NCBI GenBank assembly: GCA_016235825.1
Contig: JACRIL010000066.1
Coordinates: 1-50,511 of the forward strand
DNA from: Planctomycetota bacterium
GTDB lineage: Bacteria > Planctomycetota > Phycisphaerae > SM23-33
Reading direction: 5' to 3'
Length of the DNA: 50,511 nucleotides
The notes under the pieces are model-generated. The model did no database searches. It saw only the letters and a program-made list of their open reading frames with translations, and was not told where the DNA came from. How positions within the stretch are numbered: the stretch's first letter is position 1; each line of letters begins with the position of its first letter. This document shows, piece after piece, positions 16,048-24,822 of this stretch. Made by a program: the position numbers and the translations under genes.

Positions 16048-17211
16048 ATGGATATTATCCGCGGGAAAATGAGGACATTGTTTTGGGGATTGCCGGTTTT
16101 CGCCATGGTGTTTTTGTTCGCAGCCGGAGGCCTGGCTCAGGAAGCGGCCAGCAAGCCGTCGGAACTGGCCGAGGCGAACAGGCTGATGGACGAGGGCAAA
16201 TACGGCAAGGCCGTAGAAATCCTTTTGGCAACCGGCTCGGCGTACATGAACGAACCGGCATTTTTCATCGCCCTGGGCAGGGGGTACTTAGGCGCGTCAA
16301 ATTACTCGATGGCGTCGACCGCGCTGACCACCGCGGTCGGCAAAAAGGCCGATTCGGCCGAGGCCCATCTGCGGCTTGCGTGCGTCAGAGCGCTGTTGAA
16401 GAACTTCAAAGGCGCGTTCGAGTCGATTGACCAGGCAGCCAGACTCGACCAGGCCGACGCCAGGATTTCATATGCCCGCGGCCTCATTCACCTGCTTGCC
16501 GGCGAATATGACAAGGCGACGCCGGACATCGAGGCCGTCGGCAAGACCGAAGGGGCGTTTCCCAAATCAGTTGCCGGCCAGCTCCAGGACCTGGCAAAGT
16601 TCGCCAAGGATCAGGCCGAGCTTGCGGCAAAGAGGCAGAAAAATCGGGATGTCCTGAAAGCCGCCGTCGATAAGACGAACGCCGATTACCAGGAAGCGAA
16701 AACCCAGTGGGAGACCGCGAATTCCGACAAGGGCAAGCTGGCCGGCGATCGCGACAGGGAAAAGGATCAGGCGCAGAGGGATTATCAGACAAGCCTCACC
16801 GAAATTTCAAGAAACTACAATACCAGACTCCCGGCTGAAAGCCTCAAGACGTCCAATCCAAGCCTGTATAATTCGCAGAAGGCTTTGGCCGACCAATACA
16901 AGTTGAACGCGGAAAGAGACGCATTGCAAAAACGCGACCAGACCTTTGCTGGCATAGAGAACAAATACAAGCCGCAGATTGACGCACTTGACAGGAAGAT
17001 GAAAGACCTTTCAGACCAGGGGGTAAAACTTCAGGGGCAGCTTGCGAAAGATAAGCAGAAATTTGCTGCCCAGGAAACCCAGGACAAGCAATATCAGCCC
17101 TCATGGCCGTTCGATGTTCAGGCCGCGCTGCGAACGCTGCCCTCGCCGGCCGCGGCAGCGGCCGCAAGCCAGCCGGCGGCGGTCCGGTTAACGGACAACA
17201 AGCCGTCCTGA
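16048..17211 (+). CDS. Secreted TPR protein with coiled-coil C-terminus, paralogue 2
   Basis: A 387-residue paralogue of the preceding protein: signal peptide (FWGLPVFAMVFLFAAGGLAQ), TPR units (about 45-175; YGKAVEILLATGSAY, FFIALGRGYLGASNYSMAST, AHLRLACVRALLKNFKGAFE), then a long coiled-coil-like region (about 190-360) and an Ala-rich tail. ATG 16048 is preceded by AAAGGAAG. The tandem arrangement and shared layout point to duplication followed by divergence. Role unknown; a periplasmic or envelope-attached scaffold is plausible. Confidence 0.78.
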   Translation: MDIIRGKMRTLFWGLPVFAMVFLFAAGGLAQEAASKPSELAEANRLMDEGKYGKAVEILLATGSAYMNEPAFFIALGRGYLGASNYSMASTALTTAVGKKADSAEAHLRLACVRALLKNFKGAFESIDQAARLDQADARISYARGLIHLLAGEYDKATPDIEAVGKTEGAFPKSVAGQLQDLAKFAKDQAELAAKRQKNRDVLKAAVDKTNADYQEAKTQWETANSDKGKLAGDRDREKDQAQRDYQTSLTEISRNYNTRLPAESLKTSNPSLYNSQKALADQYKLNAERDALQKRDQTFAGIENKYKPQIDALDRKMKDLSDQGVKLQGQLAKDKQKFAAQETQDKQYQPSWPFDVQAALRTLPSPAAAAAASQPAAVRLTDNKPS

Positions 17212-17212
17212 C

Positions 17213-17241
17213 TTGTAATTTTCAGGTCGCCCGTGAATAAT
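17213..17241 (+). promoter_or_regulatory. Promoter of cardiolipin synthase gene, leaderless geometry
   Basis: TTGTAA at 17213-17218, a 17-nt spacer and AATAAT at 17236-17241, then 7 nt to ATG 17249. Both hexamers are close to the sigma-70 consensus with ideal spacing, so this is the best-supported example of the leaderless pattern. Confidence 0.6.
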
Positions 17242-17248
17242 CCGTGCG

Positions 17249-18496
17249 ATGAGCGAAATTACCGAACCAATCGGCCGGGGCGAGTTCAATCCGATGGATT
17301 ACGTCTGGCAGCCGAGCCGTTTTCTGGAGGCTCAATCAGCCGCCCTGCTGGTGGACGGCAAATCGGCGTATCCCGACATGCTTGGCGCGATCGGATCGGC
17401 CGGCCGGTCCGTCGATCTGGAGACGTACATTATCCGCGCGGATCGTACCGGCGGACTTTTCCATGACGCCCTTTGCCGTGCGGCCCGGCGGGGCGTTGCC
17501 GTGAGGCTCATCTACGATTACGTCGGTTCGCTCCATCTGCCGGCCGGTTTTATTCACGAACTTGCCGCCGCCGGCGTCCGCACGGCGGTTTACAATCCGC
17601 CCATCTTCCGCTGGTGGCTGGGCGCGTTCAACAACCGCGACCATCGCAAGCTGCTGATCGTCGACGGCGCGACGGTCTTTACCGGCGGGCTGAACATTGC
17701 CGACGAGTACGCCGACAAGGCTGTCGGCGGCAAAGGTTGGCGAGACACGCATGTCAGGATAGAAAGTCGCCCGGTGGCCTCGGCGGCCGCAACCGCTTTT
17801 GAGTACGCATGGCGCCGGGCGGTGGAAAATCCGCAGGCCGCTTCGCGGGCCTCGCGGATACGCGCCGCGATCCGCGGGCGATTGCGCAACGTTCTGGGCG
17901 CGTTGGCCGGACCGCGGCCGGTCGAGGCACTCGCGGCCGCTCCGCCGGGCCTGCCCGTCCAGTTCATCTCGAATCACCGCAGGTCGCATCGCAAGGCGAT
18001 ACGGATGGCCTATCTTCTGGCAATCCGCCGGGCCAGGAAGTACATCATGATTGAGAACGCGTATTTCATCCCGGACCGCGGCGTCAGGCGGGCGCTCGTC
18101 AACGCCGTCCGCCGCGGAGTGAGCGTCTCGGTCGCCGTCGCCCGCCAGAGCGATTCCACCATCGCCGCCTGCGCCTCGCGGGCGATATATGGCGAACTGC
18201 TTTCCGCCGGCGTGCGGGTGTACGAATGGTCCGATGGGATGCTGCACGCCAAGACTGCCGTCATCGACGACGCATGGGCCATCGTCGGCAGTTTCAACTT
18301 TGACCGCCGCAGCATGGTCCACCAGCTTGAGGCCGTGGCAGTCGTGTCCGACCGCACCTTCGCGCAGGCCCTTGCGGCCCAGACCGCCGCGGACATCGCC
18401 CGCTGCCGCGAGGTTACGCATGCCCAGCACAAGGCCCGGCCGTGGCTTATCAAATTCCTGGAGCATCTGGCGTATCTGTTCCGCAATCTGCTGTGA
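17249..18496 (+). CDS. cls: Cardiolipin synthase (phospholipase D family)
   Basis: Phospholipase-D superfamily enzyme that makes cardiolipin from phosphatidylglycerol (or PG plus another phospholipid). Both HKD motifs are present: His132/Lys134/Asp139 in DHRKLLIVDG and His333/Lys335/Asp340 in LHAKTAVIDD, each followed by the usual FTGGLNI or VGSFNFD. At 415 residues with no N-terminal membrane hairpin, it resembles the ClsB type more than ClsA. It is followed 50 bp later by a glycolipid-type glycosyltransferase, suggesting a membrane-lipid locus. Confidence 0.9.
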   Translation: MSEITEPIGRGEFNPMDYVWQPSRFLEAQSAALLVDGKSAYPDMLGAIGSAGRSVDLETYIIRADRTGGLFHDALCRAARRGVAVRLIYDYVGSLHLPAGFIHELAAAGVRTAVYNPPIFRWWLGAFNNRDHRKLLIVDGATVFTGGLNIADEYADKAVGGKGWRDTHVRIESRPVASAAATAFEYAWRRAVENPQAASRASRIRAAIRGRLRNVLGALAGPRPVEALAAAPPGLPVQFISNHRRSHRKAIRMAYLLAIRRARKYIMIENAYFIPDRGVRRALVNAVRRGVSVSVAVARQSDSTIAACASRAIYGELLSAGVRVYEWSDGMLHAKTAVIDDAWAIVGSFNFDRRSMVHQLEAVAVVSDRTFAQALAAQTAADIARCREVTHAQHKARPWLIKFLEHLAYLFRNLL

Positions 18497-18546
18497 TGCC
18501 TGAAAAGACTTGAAAAGGCAGGCGGACACGGGTAACTAACCGTGAA

Positions 18547-19734
18547 ATGCCGGACTCAAACGATAATCGCCGCCGGAAGGTGCTGATTGTCTCGGCCTCG
18601 GTGGGGGCCGGGCACAAGCAGGCCGCAAAAGCCATCGAGGAAGGCCTCATTGCCGCCTCGGCGAACCTGGATATAACGCGGGTCGATGCGCTGGACTTCG
18701 CGCCAAAGCTGTTCCGTATCTATTACAACGGCGGGTTTGTGCTGGGCATGACGCGGCTTCCCAGATTTTACGGCATCGGATTCGACCTGACCAACAGCCC
18801 GCACAGGCCCGGCCGCGGCCTGACGGAAAGGCTAAGGCTCGCCGGCGAGCGGCATTCGATGGCTAAACTGGCCAAATACCTGCTGGAACAGAAACCCGAC
18901 CTGATTATCAACACGCATTTCCTTGCCCCGCCGATCGCCGGGCCGCTCATTCGCGCCGGCAGATTGGCGGCAAGGCAGTTCGTCGTCGTTACCGACATTA
19001 ATGTCCACCGCTGGTGGTACGCCGAGGACGTCGATCACTGGTTCGTCCCGTCGGATTTTTCTCGCAGCCAGTTTTCGCCCTGGGGGATCGACCCGTCGCG
19101 GATAACCGTCAGCGGGATTCCAGTCGCCCTCAAGTGGTCTGCGCCGCTGGACCGCGCGAAGATATACGCCGACTGGCGGCTGCCGGCCGGCAAAAAGATC
19201 GTCCTGCTCTCCGGCGGCACCGAATTCACCTGCGGGCCGATCATCGCGATCGCCAACGGAATCCTTCGGGCCAGGCCCGACGCCGTCGTGATCGTGCTGG
19301 CGGGGCGGAACAAGGAGCTTCTGGCCGCGTTGAGCAGCCAGGAACACGCCGGCAGCCGGCTGATTCCGCAGGCCTTCACCGACCGCGGCCACGAACTGGT
19401 CGAGATCGCAAGCCTGTTCGTAACCAAGCCCGGCGGAATGACCACAGCCGAGTGCCTCTCAAAAGGCAAGCCGATGGTCCTGCTGAATCCGGTGCCCGGG
19501 CAGGAGGGCGGCAACGCCGATTTCCTCGTCGCCCGCGGCGCCGCCGTCATTGCCCGCCGGACCGATCAGACAATCAGTTCCGTCTGCGGCCTGCTCGCCG
19601 ACGGCGCTCGCCTTTCTGCCATGGCGCGGGCGGCGGGGGCGCTCCACAGGCCCGGCACGCAGACAATCGCACAGGCGGTCGTCCGGCATTTTGACGCCGC
19701 GGCCCGGCAGGACGCCAATTCGGGGGGTCGCTGA
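18547..19734 (+). CDS. MGDG synthase/UgtP-type glycosyltransferase
   Basis: A 395-residue GT28-family enzyme. The N-terminal domain starts KVLIVSASVGAGHKQAA, the hallmark of monogalactosyldiacylglycerol synthases and processive diacylglycerol glucosyltransferases; the C-terminal nucleotide-sugar domain has VLLSGGTEF, FVTKPGGMTTAE and GQEGGNADFL. It probably adds a sugar from a UDP-sugar to diacylglycerol at the inner membrane. The donor (UDP-Gal or UDP-Glc) cannot be read off. ATG 18547 lies 50 bp after the cls stop; the next gene begins one base after this stop. Confidence 0.87.
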   Translation: MPDSNDNRRRKVLIVSASVGAGHKQAAKAIEEGLIAASANLDITRVDALDFAPKLFRIYYNGGFVLGMTRLPRFYGIGFDLTNSPHRPGRGLTERLRLAGERHSMAKLAKYLLEQKPDLIINTHFLAPPIAGPLIRAGRLAARQFVVVTDINVHRWWYAEDVDHWFVPSDFSRSQFSPWGIDPSRITVSGIPVALKWSAPLDRAKIYADWRLPAGKKIVLLSGGTEFTCGPIIAIANGILRARPDAVVIVLAGRNKELLAALSSQEHAGSRLIPQAFTDRGHELVEIASLFVTKPGGMTTAECLSKGKPMVLLNPVPGQEGGNADFLVARGAAVIARRTDQTISSVCGLLADGARLSAMARAAGALHRPGTQTIAQAVVRHFDAAARQDANSGGR

Positions 19735-19735
19735 C

Positions 19736-20071
19736 ATGCCAGACAAACCGGCCGGCGCGATGACATCTTTTTTCCATCTTGTCTACGGCGGCGCAGGCGT
19801 GATTCTTGGCGCCAGTTCCGTCGCCGTCGGAATCTGGCTGTATATGCTGGTAGGGGGGTTCTTCAATCTGTTCGGCATAGTCTTCGCCGTGATTACGGGA
19901 TTGCTGGGGATAATTTTTTGCGGCGTCGGGATCAAACTTGCCAAGTCCGGCCGGACCGGCTGGAGCCTCATCCTGAACACGCTGGGACTGTTCAGCAGCC
20001 TGATTTCGGTTTATCTGCAATATAACAATTGCACTGTCAGTTCCTCGATAAGCGGAATCATCCCCGGTTAG
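19736..20071 (+). CDS. Small three-helix membrane protein
   Basis: A 111-residue hydrophobic protein with three likely membrane helices (about 15-40, 42-63, 78-95) separated by GIKLAKSGRTGW. The ATG is one base after the glycosyltransferase stop, so it is almost certainly co-translated with it and may take part in the same lipid pathway. No family was recognised. Confidence 0.65.
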   Translation: MPDKPAGAMTSFFHLVYGGAGVILGASSVAVGIWLYMLVGGFFNLFGIVFAVITGLLGIIFCGVGIKLAKSGRTGWSLILNTLGLFSSLISVYLQYNNCTVSSSISGIIPG

Positions 20072-20085
20072 GGCGCGCATGAAAA

Positions 20086-20197
20086 CGTAGCATGGGCGTC
20101 TCGCCCATGAGTCCCACGGACGTCCCGGCCGTGAAATCTGTGCCAAAAACAGGGGCCAGACGCCCTTGATACTCACGGACAAGATGCCCGTGCTACG
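20086..20197. repeat. Interspersed palindromic repeats, family A, cluster 2
   Basis: Contains CATGGGCGTCTCGCCCATG, CACGGACGTCCCGGCCGTG and CACGGACAAGATGCCCGTG; the outer GTAGCA and TGCTAC are inverted, so the whole cluster is a large imperfect palindrome. It fills the gap before the tRNA gene. Confidence 0.8.
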
Positions 20198-20319
20198 GCC
20201 CGAACCGTTTTTCATACACGCTCTTGGCGATCCATCGACGCTTGACACGAACGCCCGTCCGCTGGTAGGCTGATTTCACGTCGGACCGCTCAGGGATTCC
20301 TGAAATAGTCTGATGATTC

Positions 20320-20391
<72 letters not shown>

Positions 20392-20420
20392 ATTTCGGTC
20401 AGAACGTCGCGGCCGCGAGG

Positions 20421-20426
20421 TATAAT
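20421..20426 (+). promoter_or_regulatory. -10 box of the HEAT gene (leaderless arrangement)
   Basis: TATAAT is followed by 7 nt (CCAATCC) and ATG 20434, with no Shine-Dalgarno sequence. The -35 region is GC-rich and unclear. Confidence 0.5.
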
Positions 20427-20433
20427 CCAATCC

Positions 20434-21120
20434 ATGTCCCGGAGACGAAAGATAATATGGCTTGCCTTGATCCTTCTGGTCCTGGCCGGCGGATTCGGCG
20501 GTTATTATTGGTATTGGCAATCTCATGCCGTTGACCGCAAGGTCCAGGAATTAGTCTACGAGGCCGCAGGATACCCCGACTCAAGTATGGAAAAACGCCT
20601 CAAGGAATGGAAACTGGATTTTCTGCTACGTGAAAAACCAAAACCAAGGGAAGAAGATGTTGTCAGAAATGAACTACAGGCAATAGGTAATCCTGCAACT
20701 CCAGAACTTGTTTCTTTGCTGAATAACGAGAATGACAAGATTCGATTTTTCGCTGTCGATTTTCTTGGCAGTGTCGGTGATGCAAGGGCAGTTGATCCGC
20801 TGATACAGGTATTGGAAAAGGACAATGAAGCGGGTATTCGCTTCTATGCGGTTATATCCCTTGGTAACCTTGGTGACAAAAGAGCGGTTGAACCGCTGAT
20901 ACGGGCATTGCAGAAGGATAAAGGTGTGTGGAGTCGCGGAGCAGAGGCAGGATCTCTTGTCAAACTGGGCGATCCACGGGCGATAAGTGCACTTGAAGAA
21001 GCAATGCAAAAAGACGATGATCCTGAAATTCAAGAAATGTTCAAAGCAGCGATAATGATGCTCAAATCCGCCGCGACGAGGCCGGGCGTGGTTGGCACAA
21101 AACCGGCAGGAGGGATATAA
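20434..21120 (+). CDS. Membrane-anchored HEAT-repeat protein
   Basis: A 228-residue protein with an N-terminal membrane anchor (about 7-27, IWLALILLVLAGGFGGYYWY) and four HEAT-like repeats carrying the GDxRA turn (VGDARAVDPLIQVL, LGDKRAVEPLIRAL, LGDPRAISALEEAM). DNA from about 20580 is clearly more AT-rich than the flanking genes, as in the HEAT gene at 75-677, which may mark horizontal transfer. It ends 9 bp before an hsdS remnant, so this locus has been an insertion site. Confidence 0.78.
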   Translation: MSRRRKIIWLALILLVLAGGFGGYYWYWQSHAVDRKVQELVYEAAGYPDSSMEKRLKEWKLDFLLREKPKPREEDVVRNELQAIGNPATPELVSLLNNENDKIRFFAVDFLGSVGDARAVDPLIQVLEKDNEAGIRFYAVISLGNLGDKRAVEPLIRALQKDKGVWSRGAEAGSLVKLGDPRAISALEEAMQKDDDPEIQEMFKAAIMMLKSAATRPGVVGTKPAGGI

Positions 21121-21129
21121 TCTCCCCCA

Positions 21130-21204
21130 TACCGGCAGAAATGCGTTGCGTTGGACGAGTTGAAGAAGTCGCTGCTGCACCAAGCCTTCACGGGAAAACT
21201 GTAG
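21130..21204 (+). pseudogene. hsdS: Remnant of hsdS, type I restriction specificity subunit (3' end)
   Basis: The last 24 codons before TAG 21202-21204 read YRQKC followed by ALDELKKSLLHQAFTGKL, the almost invariant C-terminus of HsdS subunits (end of the second conserved coiled-coil region). Nothing upstream continues the gene: the HEAT gene ends at 21120 in a different context. So all but the tail of hsdS was deleted. Confidence 0.85.
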
Positions 21205-21207
21205 GTT

Positions 21208-22263
21208 ATGCCGATGAACGACAACAAAGAACCGCAATCCAGCATCATCCTTTACCAGACGGAGGATGGCCGGACGCGCATCCAGTGCCGGTTTGAGAAT
21301 GAGACGCTTTGGTTGCCGCAGGCGCTTATCGCCGAACTTTTCCAGAAGGACGTGCGAACGATAAATGAACATCTGGTAAACATTTATGACGAAGGCGAAA
21401 TAAGCCGCGATTCAACTATCCGGAAACTCCGGATAGTTCGACTGGAGGGCATCCGGGAGGTAGCCCGCCAGATCGAGCATTATAGCCTGCCTGCAATCCT
21501 CGCCATCGGCTACCGGGTCTGCAGTTACCGGGGCACGCAGTTTCGCCAGTGGGCGACGGCACGCTTGAGCGAGTACCTGGTGAAAGGGTTCACCATGGAC
21601 GACGAACGTCTCAAGAACCCGCCGGGGCCGGGGGTGCCGGACTACTTCGACGAGTTGCTGGAACGGATTCGCGATATCCGCGCCAGCGAGAAGCGGGTAT
21701 ATCTGCGGGTGCGGGAAATCCTGGCTCTGGCCGCCGACTATCAGCCAAGCGAGCCGCAGACTCAGGAGTTTTTCAAGGTGATCCAGAACAAACTGCACTT
21801 TGCCGCAACGGGCAAGACTGCACCCGAGTTGATCGCCGAGCGTGCCGATTCCGCCAAGCCGAACATGGGATTGACAAGCTGGAAAGGCGGCGTGGTCCGT
21901 AAAGGGGACGTGACGATCGCCAAGAACTATCTGAACCAGGGGGAAATTGACGGATTGAACCGGATTGTGGTGATGTTCCTGGACTACGCCGAGGATCAGG
22001 CGAAGCGCCGCAAGCAGGTTTTTCTGAAGGATTGGGAAACGAAGCTGGATGAGTTTTTGCAGTTCAACGAACGTCAAGTCTTGCCCGACGCCGGCAAGGT
22101 GTCCCGCGAGGCCGCCGATGAAAAGGCAATTCAGGAGTACGGGCGATTCAGCGAGCGGCGGCGGGCGGAGATCGAGACCCAGGCCGAGAGCGACGGGATG
22201 AAGCTGTTGGAAAACCTGGCCAAGAAGCTGCCGAAGAAGAAACACAGGGGGAAGGAGTCATGA
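21208..22263 (+). CDS. RhuM family protein
   Basis: A 351-residue member of the RhuM family (PF13310), named after a Salmonella pathogenicity-island gene and frequently encoded within type I restriction loci between hsdS and hsdR. Characteristic segments are LWLPQALIAELFQKDVRTIN, IREVARQIEHYSLPAILAIG, GTQFRQWATARLSEYLVKGF and TAPELIAERADS. The gene looks intact. ATG 21208 is 3 bp after the hsdS remnant stop; ATG 21214 is an alternative. Its stop overlaps the hsdR remnant start (ATGA). Molecular function is unknown. Confidence 0.88.
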   Translation: MPMNDNKEPQSSIILYQTEDGRTRIQCRFENETLWLPQALIAELFQKDVRTINEHLVNIYDEGEISRDSTIRKLRIVRLEGIREVARQIEHYSLPAILAIGYRVCSYRGTQFRQWATARLSEYLVKGFTMDDERLKNPPGPGVPDYFDELLERIRDIRASEKRVYLRVREILALAADYQPSEPQTQEFFKVIQNKLHFAATGKTAPELIAERADSAKPNMGLTSWKGGVVRKGDVTIAKNYLNQGEIDGLNRIVVMFLDYAEDQAKRRKQVFLKDWETKLDEFLQFNERQVLPDAGKVSREAADEKAIQEYGRFSERRRAEIETQAESDGMKLLENLAKKLPKKKHRGKES

Positions 22264-22433
22264 ACAAAGCTAAAACCAGAGCCGAAAATATTGATTCCGC
22301 CTTGAAGACGGCGGACTGGGGCGTTGTCAATGGCAGCAATATCCTGCGTGAGTATTCCGTCTGTTACAAGGCCCGGACAAGGGATTTTTCAGCCGTTATG
22401 TTCACTCGCCGACGGCGGCGGACAGGTCGATGA
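22260..22433 (+). pseudogene. hsdR: Remnant of hsdR, type I restriction endonuclease (5' end)
   Basis: The ATG overlaps the rhuM stop. The first 35 codons encode MNKAKTRAENIDSALKTADW and then GVVNGSNILREYSV, matching the N-terminus of type I R subunits (TRAxxIDxxLxxAGW...REY). After about 22365 the homology stops and the frame runs into the antisense of the next gene, ending at TGA 22431-22433. About 95% of hsdR is missing, so the restriction activity is lost. Confidence 0.82.
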
Positions 22434-24822
22434 AGTTGGCGTTGGGCAGTGGGCGGTAGCGTTCCTGGTGGCAGGTGAGGATGACGATCTGGAGTCGGGC
22501 TGAGAATTCATCGAGGATCGTCAGGGCGGCGTTCATCCTCGGTTGGTCGGTGGAGACAAGCACGTCGTCGAGGACGAGCAGTTGCCGCGACTTGCCCGCG
22601 ATAATCTCGGCCAGGGCCAGGCGCACGGCCAGATATAACTGCTCTTTTTCCCCGCCGGACAGGTCGTCGGGTGCAATTCGCGGCGCATCGGTGCGGGCCA
22701 GGCCTGTCAAACCGGCATCGGCGGCATTGAGACTGATCGAAAGATATTTTTCGCCGGCCAGACGGCGATAGATTTGCAGGGCACGCTCGGCGACCGGGGC
22801 AGTGAAGGCGAGATTGAATTCCTCGCCGCACTGACGGACCGTGCGATAGAGCAGTCCGACGGCGTCGGCCTGCTCCCGCCGGCAGGCAAGTTGAAGTTCG
22901 AGTTCGTCGGCCAGTTCCTGTGATTCGGCGAGCGTCGAGTATGTCCCTTCGGCGGCAAGAGCGGCGAGCCGGCCTTCCTGGCGGGCTTCCTCCTGAAGGT
23001 TGTCGCGGACTGCGGCCTCAAGCGTTTCCTGATTTTTCTCCAGTTCAACCAGCATCCGACGCGGGTCGGCCGGAAACTGTTTCAGGCGGGTTTGCAGTTC
23101 GTCGAGTGCGGCGGTTTGCGTGGAATACGCGAAGGCCATCTCGCGATATTTTTCCTGCCGCTGCTCTGGCGACATTCCGTCGGCGTTCAGGCCGGCAAGT
23201 TGCGTCTGCAACGATGCTATCCGCTCCTTGAGCTGGGCGGCGTTAGTGCGGGCCTCGGTGAGTGTCCGCTCGGCGACGCGAAGGGCATCCTGCACTGCGG
23301 CGGAGGCCTGCTGCGATTGGGACAGGGCATTTGCAAAAGCGGAATCGGCTTGCGCGGCGGAGCGGGCCAGGGCGTCTGAATCGGGCGGGGCGGTATGCCA
23401 ATCCGGATGCGAAGCGACCGATTCTTCCAGAGCGGCCTTGAGCGACTCGAGCGTTTTTTCTGCCCCAGCTTTTTGCGGGTCGTCGGCATCGGTGCCGGCG
23501 GATTCGGTGCTGGCAATAAGTCTGCCGACGCCGGGCAGTTCGAGGATTACGTCGGGGTTGCCCTCGATTCTGACTGGTTTGTCCGGCTGCAACTGCCGCG
23601 TGCCAGCGGGCGAACCTTTGACGACCTCGATCTTCACTTTTTTGGCCGGCCTCAATTCGACCGAGACCTTCGCGTCGGCCGGCGGTTTGCGGGTCGATTC
23701 ATATTCCCTCTGGGCCGCGGCGTATTTTGCGGCGTCGCCGGCCAGTTGGCGGGCCTGTCGGGCCAGCAGGCCCAGTTCGTTTGCCTTGGTCAGGTCGGCC
23801 TGTGCCTGAGCATCGAGTTTCTTTCTGGCGTCGAATTCGGCCTGGAGTGCGGGAAGATCGGCGTTGAGTTTTGCTATATCCTCCTGTGCCTTTGACAGAT
23901 CCCTGTCTGCCGACGCGGCCAAGTCAATCTTCTGCTTGATAGATTCCAGTTGAGCCTTTATCGCCTTCAGATCCGCATCTGTTTTGTCATGCAGGGCGAG
24001 CATCTCGGAATATTCGCCGGCCTGCTGGCGAGCGGCCTGAATTTTACTGACGAGTTGCGCACGTTCCCGCTCGGCCGACTGCCGCCGCTGCCGCATATCC
24101 GCGAGAACCGCCCCGGCGGACTCGAATTCGCCGTGTCGCGCCCGGGCGGATTCGAGTTTTTTGCGCGCCTCGGCCAGTTCGTTTCCGAGTCTTACGACCT
24201 GCGAGGCCTCGGCGCCGGTCTTGAGTTTGCCGGACGGCGTGAATATTTTCAGATACGCCTTTTCGACCCTGTCGAGTATGGCCCGCTGAGCGGCCGAATC
24301 GAGCTGGCCGTCGAGACAGCGATGGATGTTCTGCATCGCTTCGCCGCCAAGAGCGGTTGCGGCCATCGCGCCTTGCGGCACCCAAAGAACCTGCAGCATA
24401 CCCCAGTCTTTTACGCCCGCGACGCTTCTGCCGGAGATCGCCATGTCAAGCAGTTGTCGGGCGGCCTCGGTCGCCGTATCAGGCGAGTCGGCCAGAGGCG
24501 AGGCCTTGCCGTTTTCGATTTTCTCAAGCAGGGCGGCAGGCTCATCCAGAAACCGCTTTGTCAGGCGATATACGGCCCCGTCGTGCTCGAATTCGATTGA
24601 GGCGGCCGGCGCAAGCTGCCGGCCCCAGGGCCTCAGTGCCGAAAGCTCGCCGCTGGTGCTCGACGGGTGATCCAGAAGGCAGCGGCGCATCGCCTCGAAG
24701 ATGGTCGATTTGCCGGTGGCATTGGGGGCGTAAACGACGTTGAGGCCGTCGGCGAACGGGCCGATTCTGAGCGGCCTGTCGAAACATCGCCACGGCCCGG
24801 CCTGTATTTGCCGGAGGATCAT
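22402..24822 (-). CDS. SbcC/YhaN-like SMC-type ATPase
   Basis: An 806-residue ATPase of the SbcC/Rad50/YhaN type, expected to partner the adjacent phosphoesterase in DNA-end processing. The N-terminus has Walker A APNATGKST (32-40), then long Ala/Gln/Glu-rich coiled coils; the C-terminus has signature LSGGE (721-725) and Walker B LLVLDD (748-753) with a D-loop VSTDQPR. The apex lacks the CxxC zinc hook of SbcC/Rad50; instead a beta-rich stretch lies between the coils (KVKIEVVKGSPAGTR, DVILELPGVGRLIAS). ATG 24822 overlaps the stop of the upstream gene (ATGA). Confidence 0.87.
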   Translation of the reverse strand: MILRQIQAGPWRCFDRPLRIGPFADGLNVVYAPNATGKSTIFEAMRRCLLDHPSSTSGELSALRPWGRQLAPAASIEFEHDGAVYRLTKRFLDEPAALLEKIENGKASPLADSPDTATEAARQLLDMAISGRSVAGVKDWGMLQVLWVPQGAMAATALGGEAMQNIHRCLDGQLDSAAQRAILDRVEKAYLKIFTPSGKLKTGAEASQVVRLGNELAEARKKLESARARHGEFESAGAVLADMRQRRQSAERERAQLVSKIQAARQQAGEYSEMLALHDKTDADLKAIKAQLESIKQKIDLAASADRDLSKAQEDIAKLNADLPALQAEFDARKKLDAQAQADLTKANELGLLARQARQLAGDAAKYAAAQREYESTRKPPADAKVSVELRPAKKVKIEVVKGSPAGTRQLQPDKPVRIEGNPDVILELPGVGRLIASTESAGTDADDPQKAGAEKTLESLKAALEESVASHPDWHTAPPDSDALARSAAQADSAFANALSQSQQASAAVQDALRVAERTLTEARTNAAQLKERIASLQTQLAGLNADGMSPEQRQEKYREMAFAYSTQTAALDELQTRLKQFPADPRRMLVELEKNQETLEAAVRDNLQEEARQEGRLAALAAEGTYSTLAESQELADELELQLACRREQADAVGLLYRTVRQCGEEFNLAFTAPVAERALQIYRRLAGEKYLSISLNAADAGLTGLARTDAPRIAPDDLSGGEKEQLYLAVRLALAEIIAGKSRQLLVLDDVLVSTDQPRMNAALTILDEFSARLQIVILTCHQERYRPLPNANFIDLSAAVGE

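Noticed and set aside
18510..18546. Possible leaderless promoter before the MGDG-type gene (TTGAAA, 17 nt, TAACTA, 8 nt, ATG)
   Set aside because: TAACTA matches the -10 consensus too poorly, and the gene can be read from the cls transcript.
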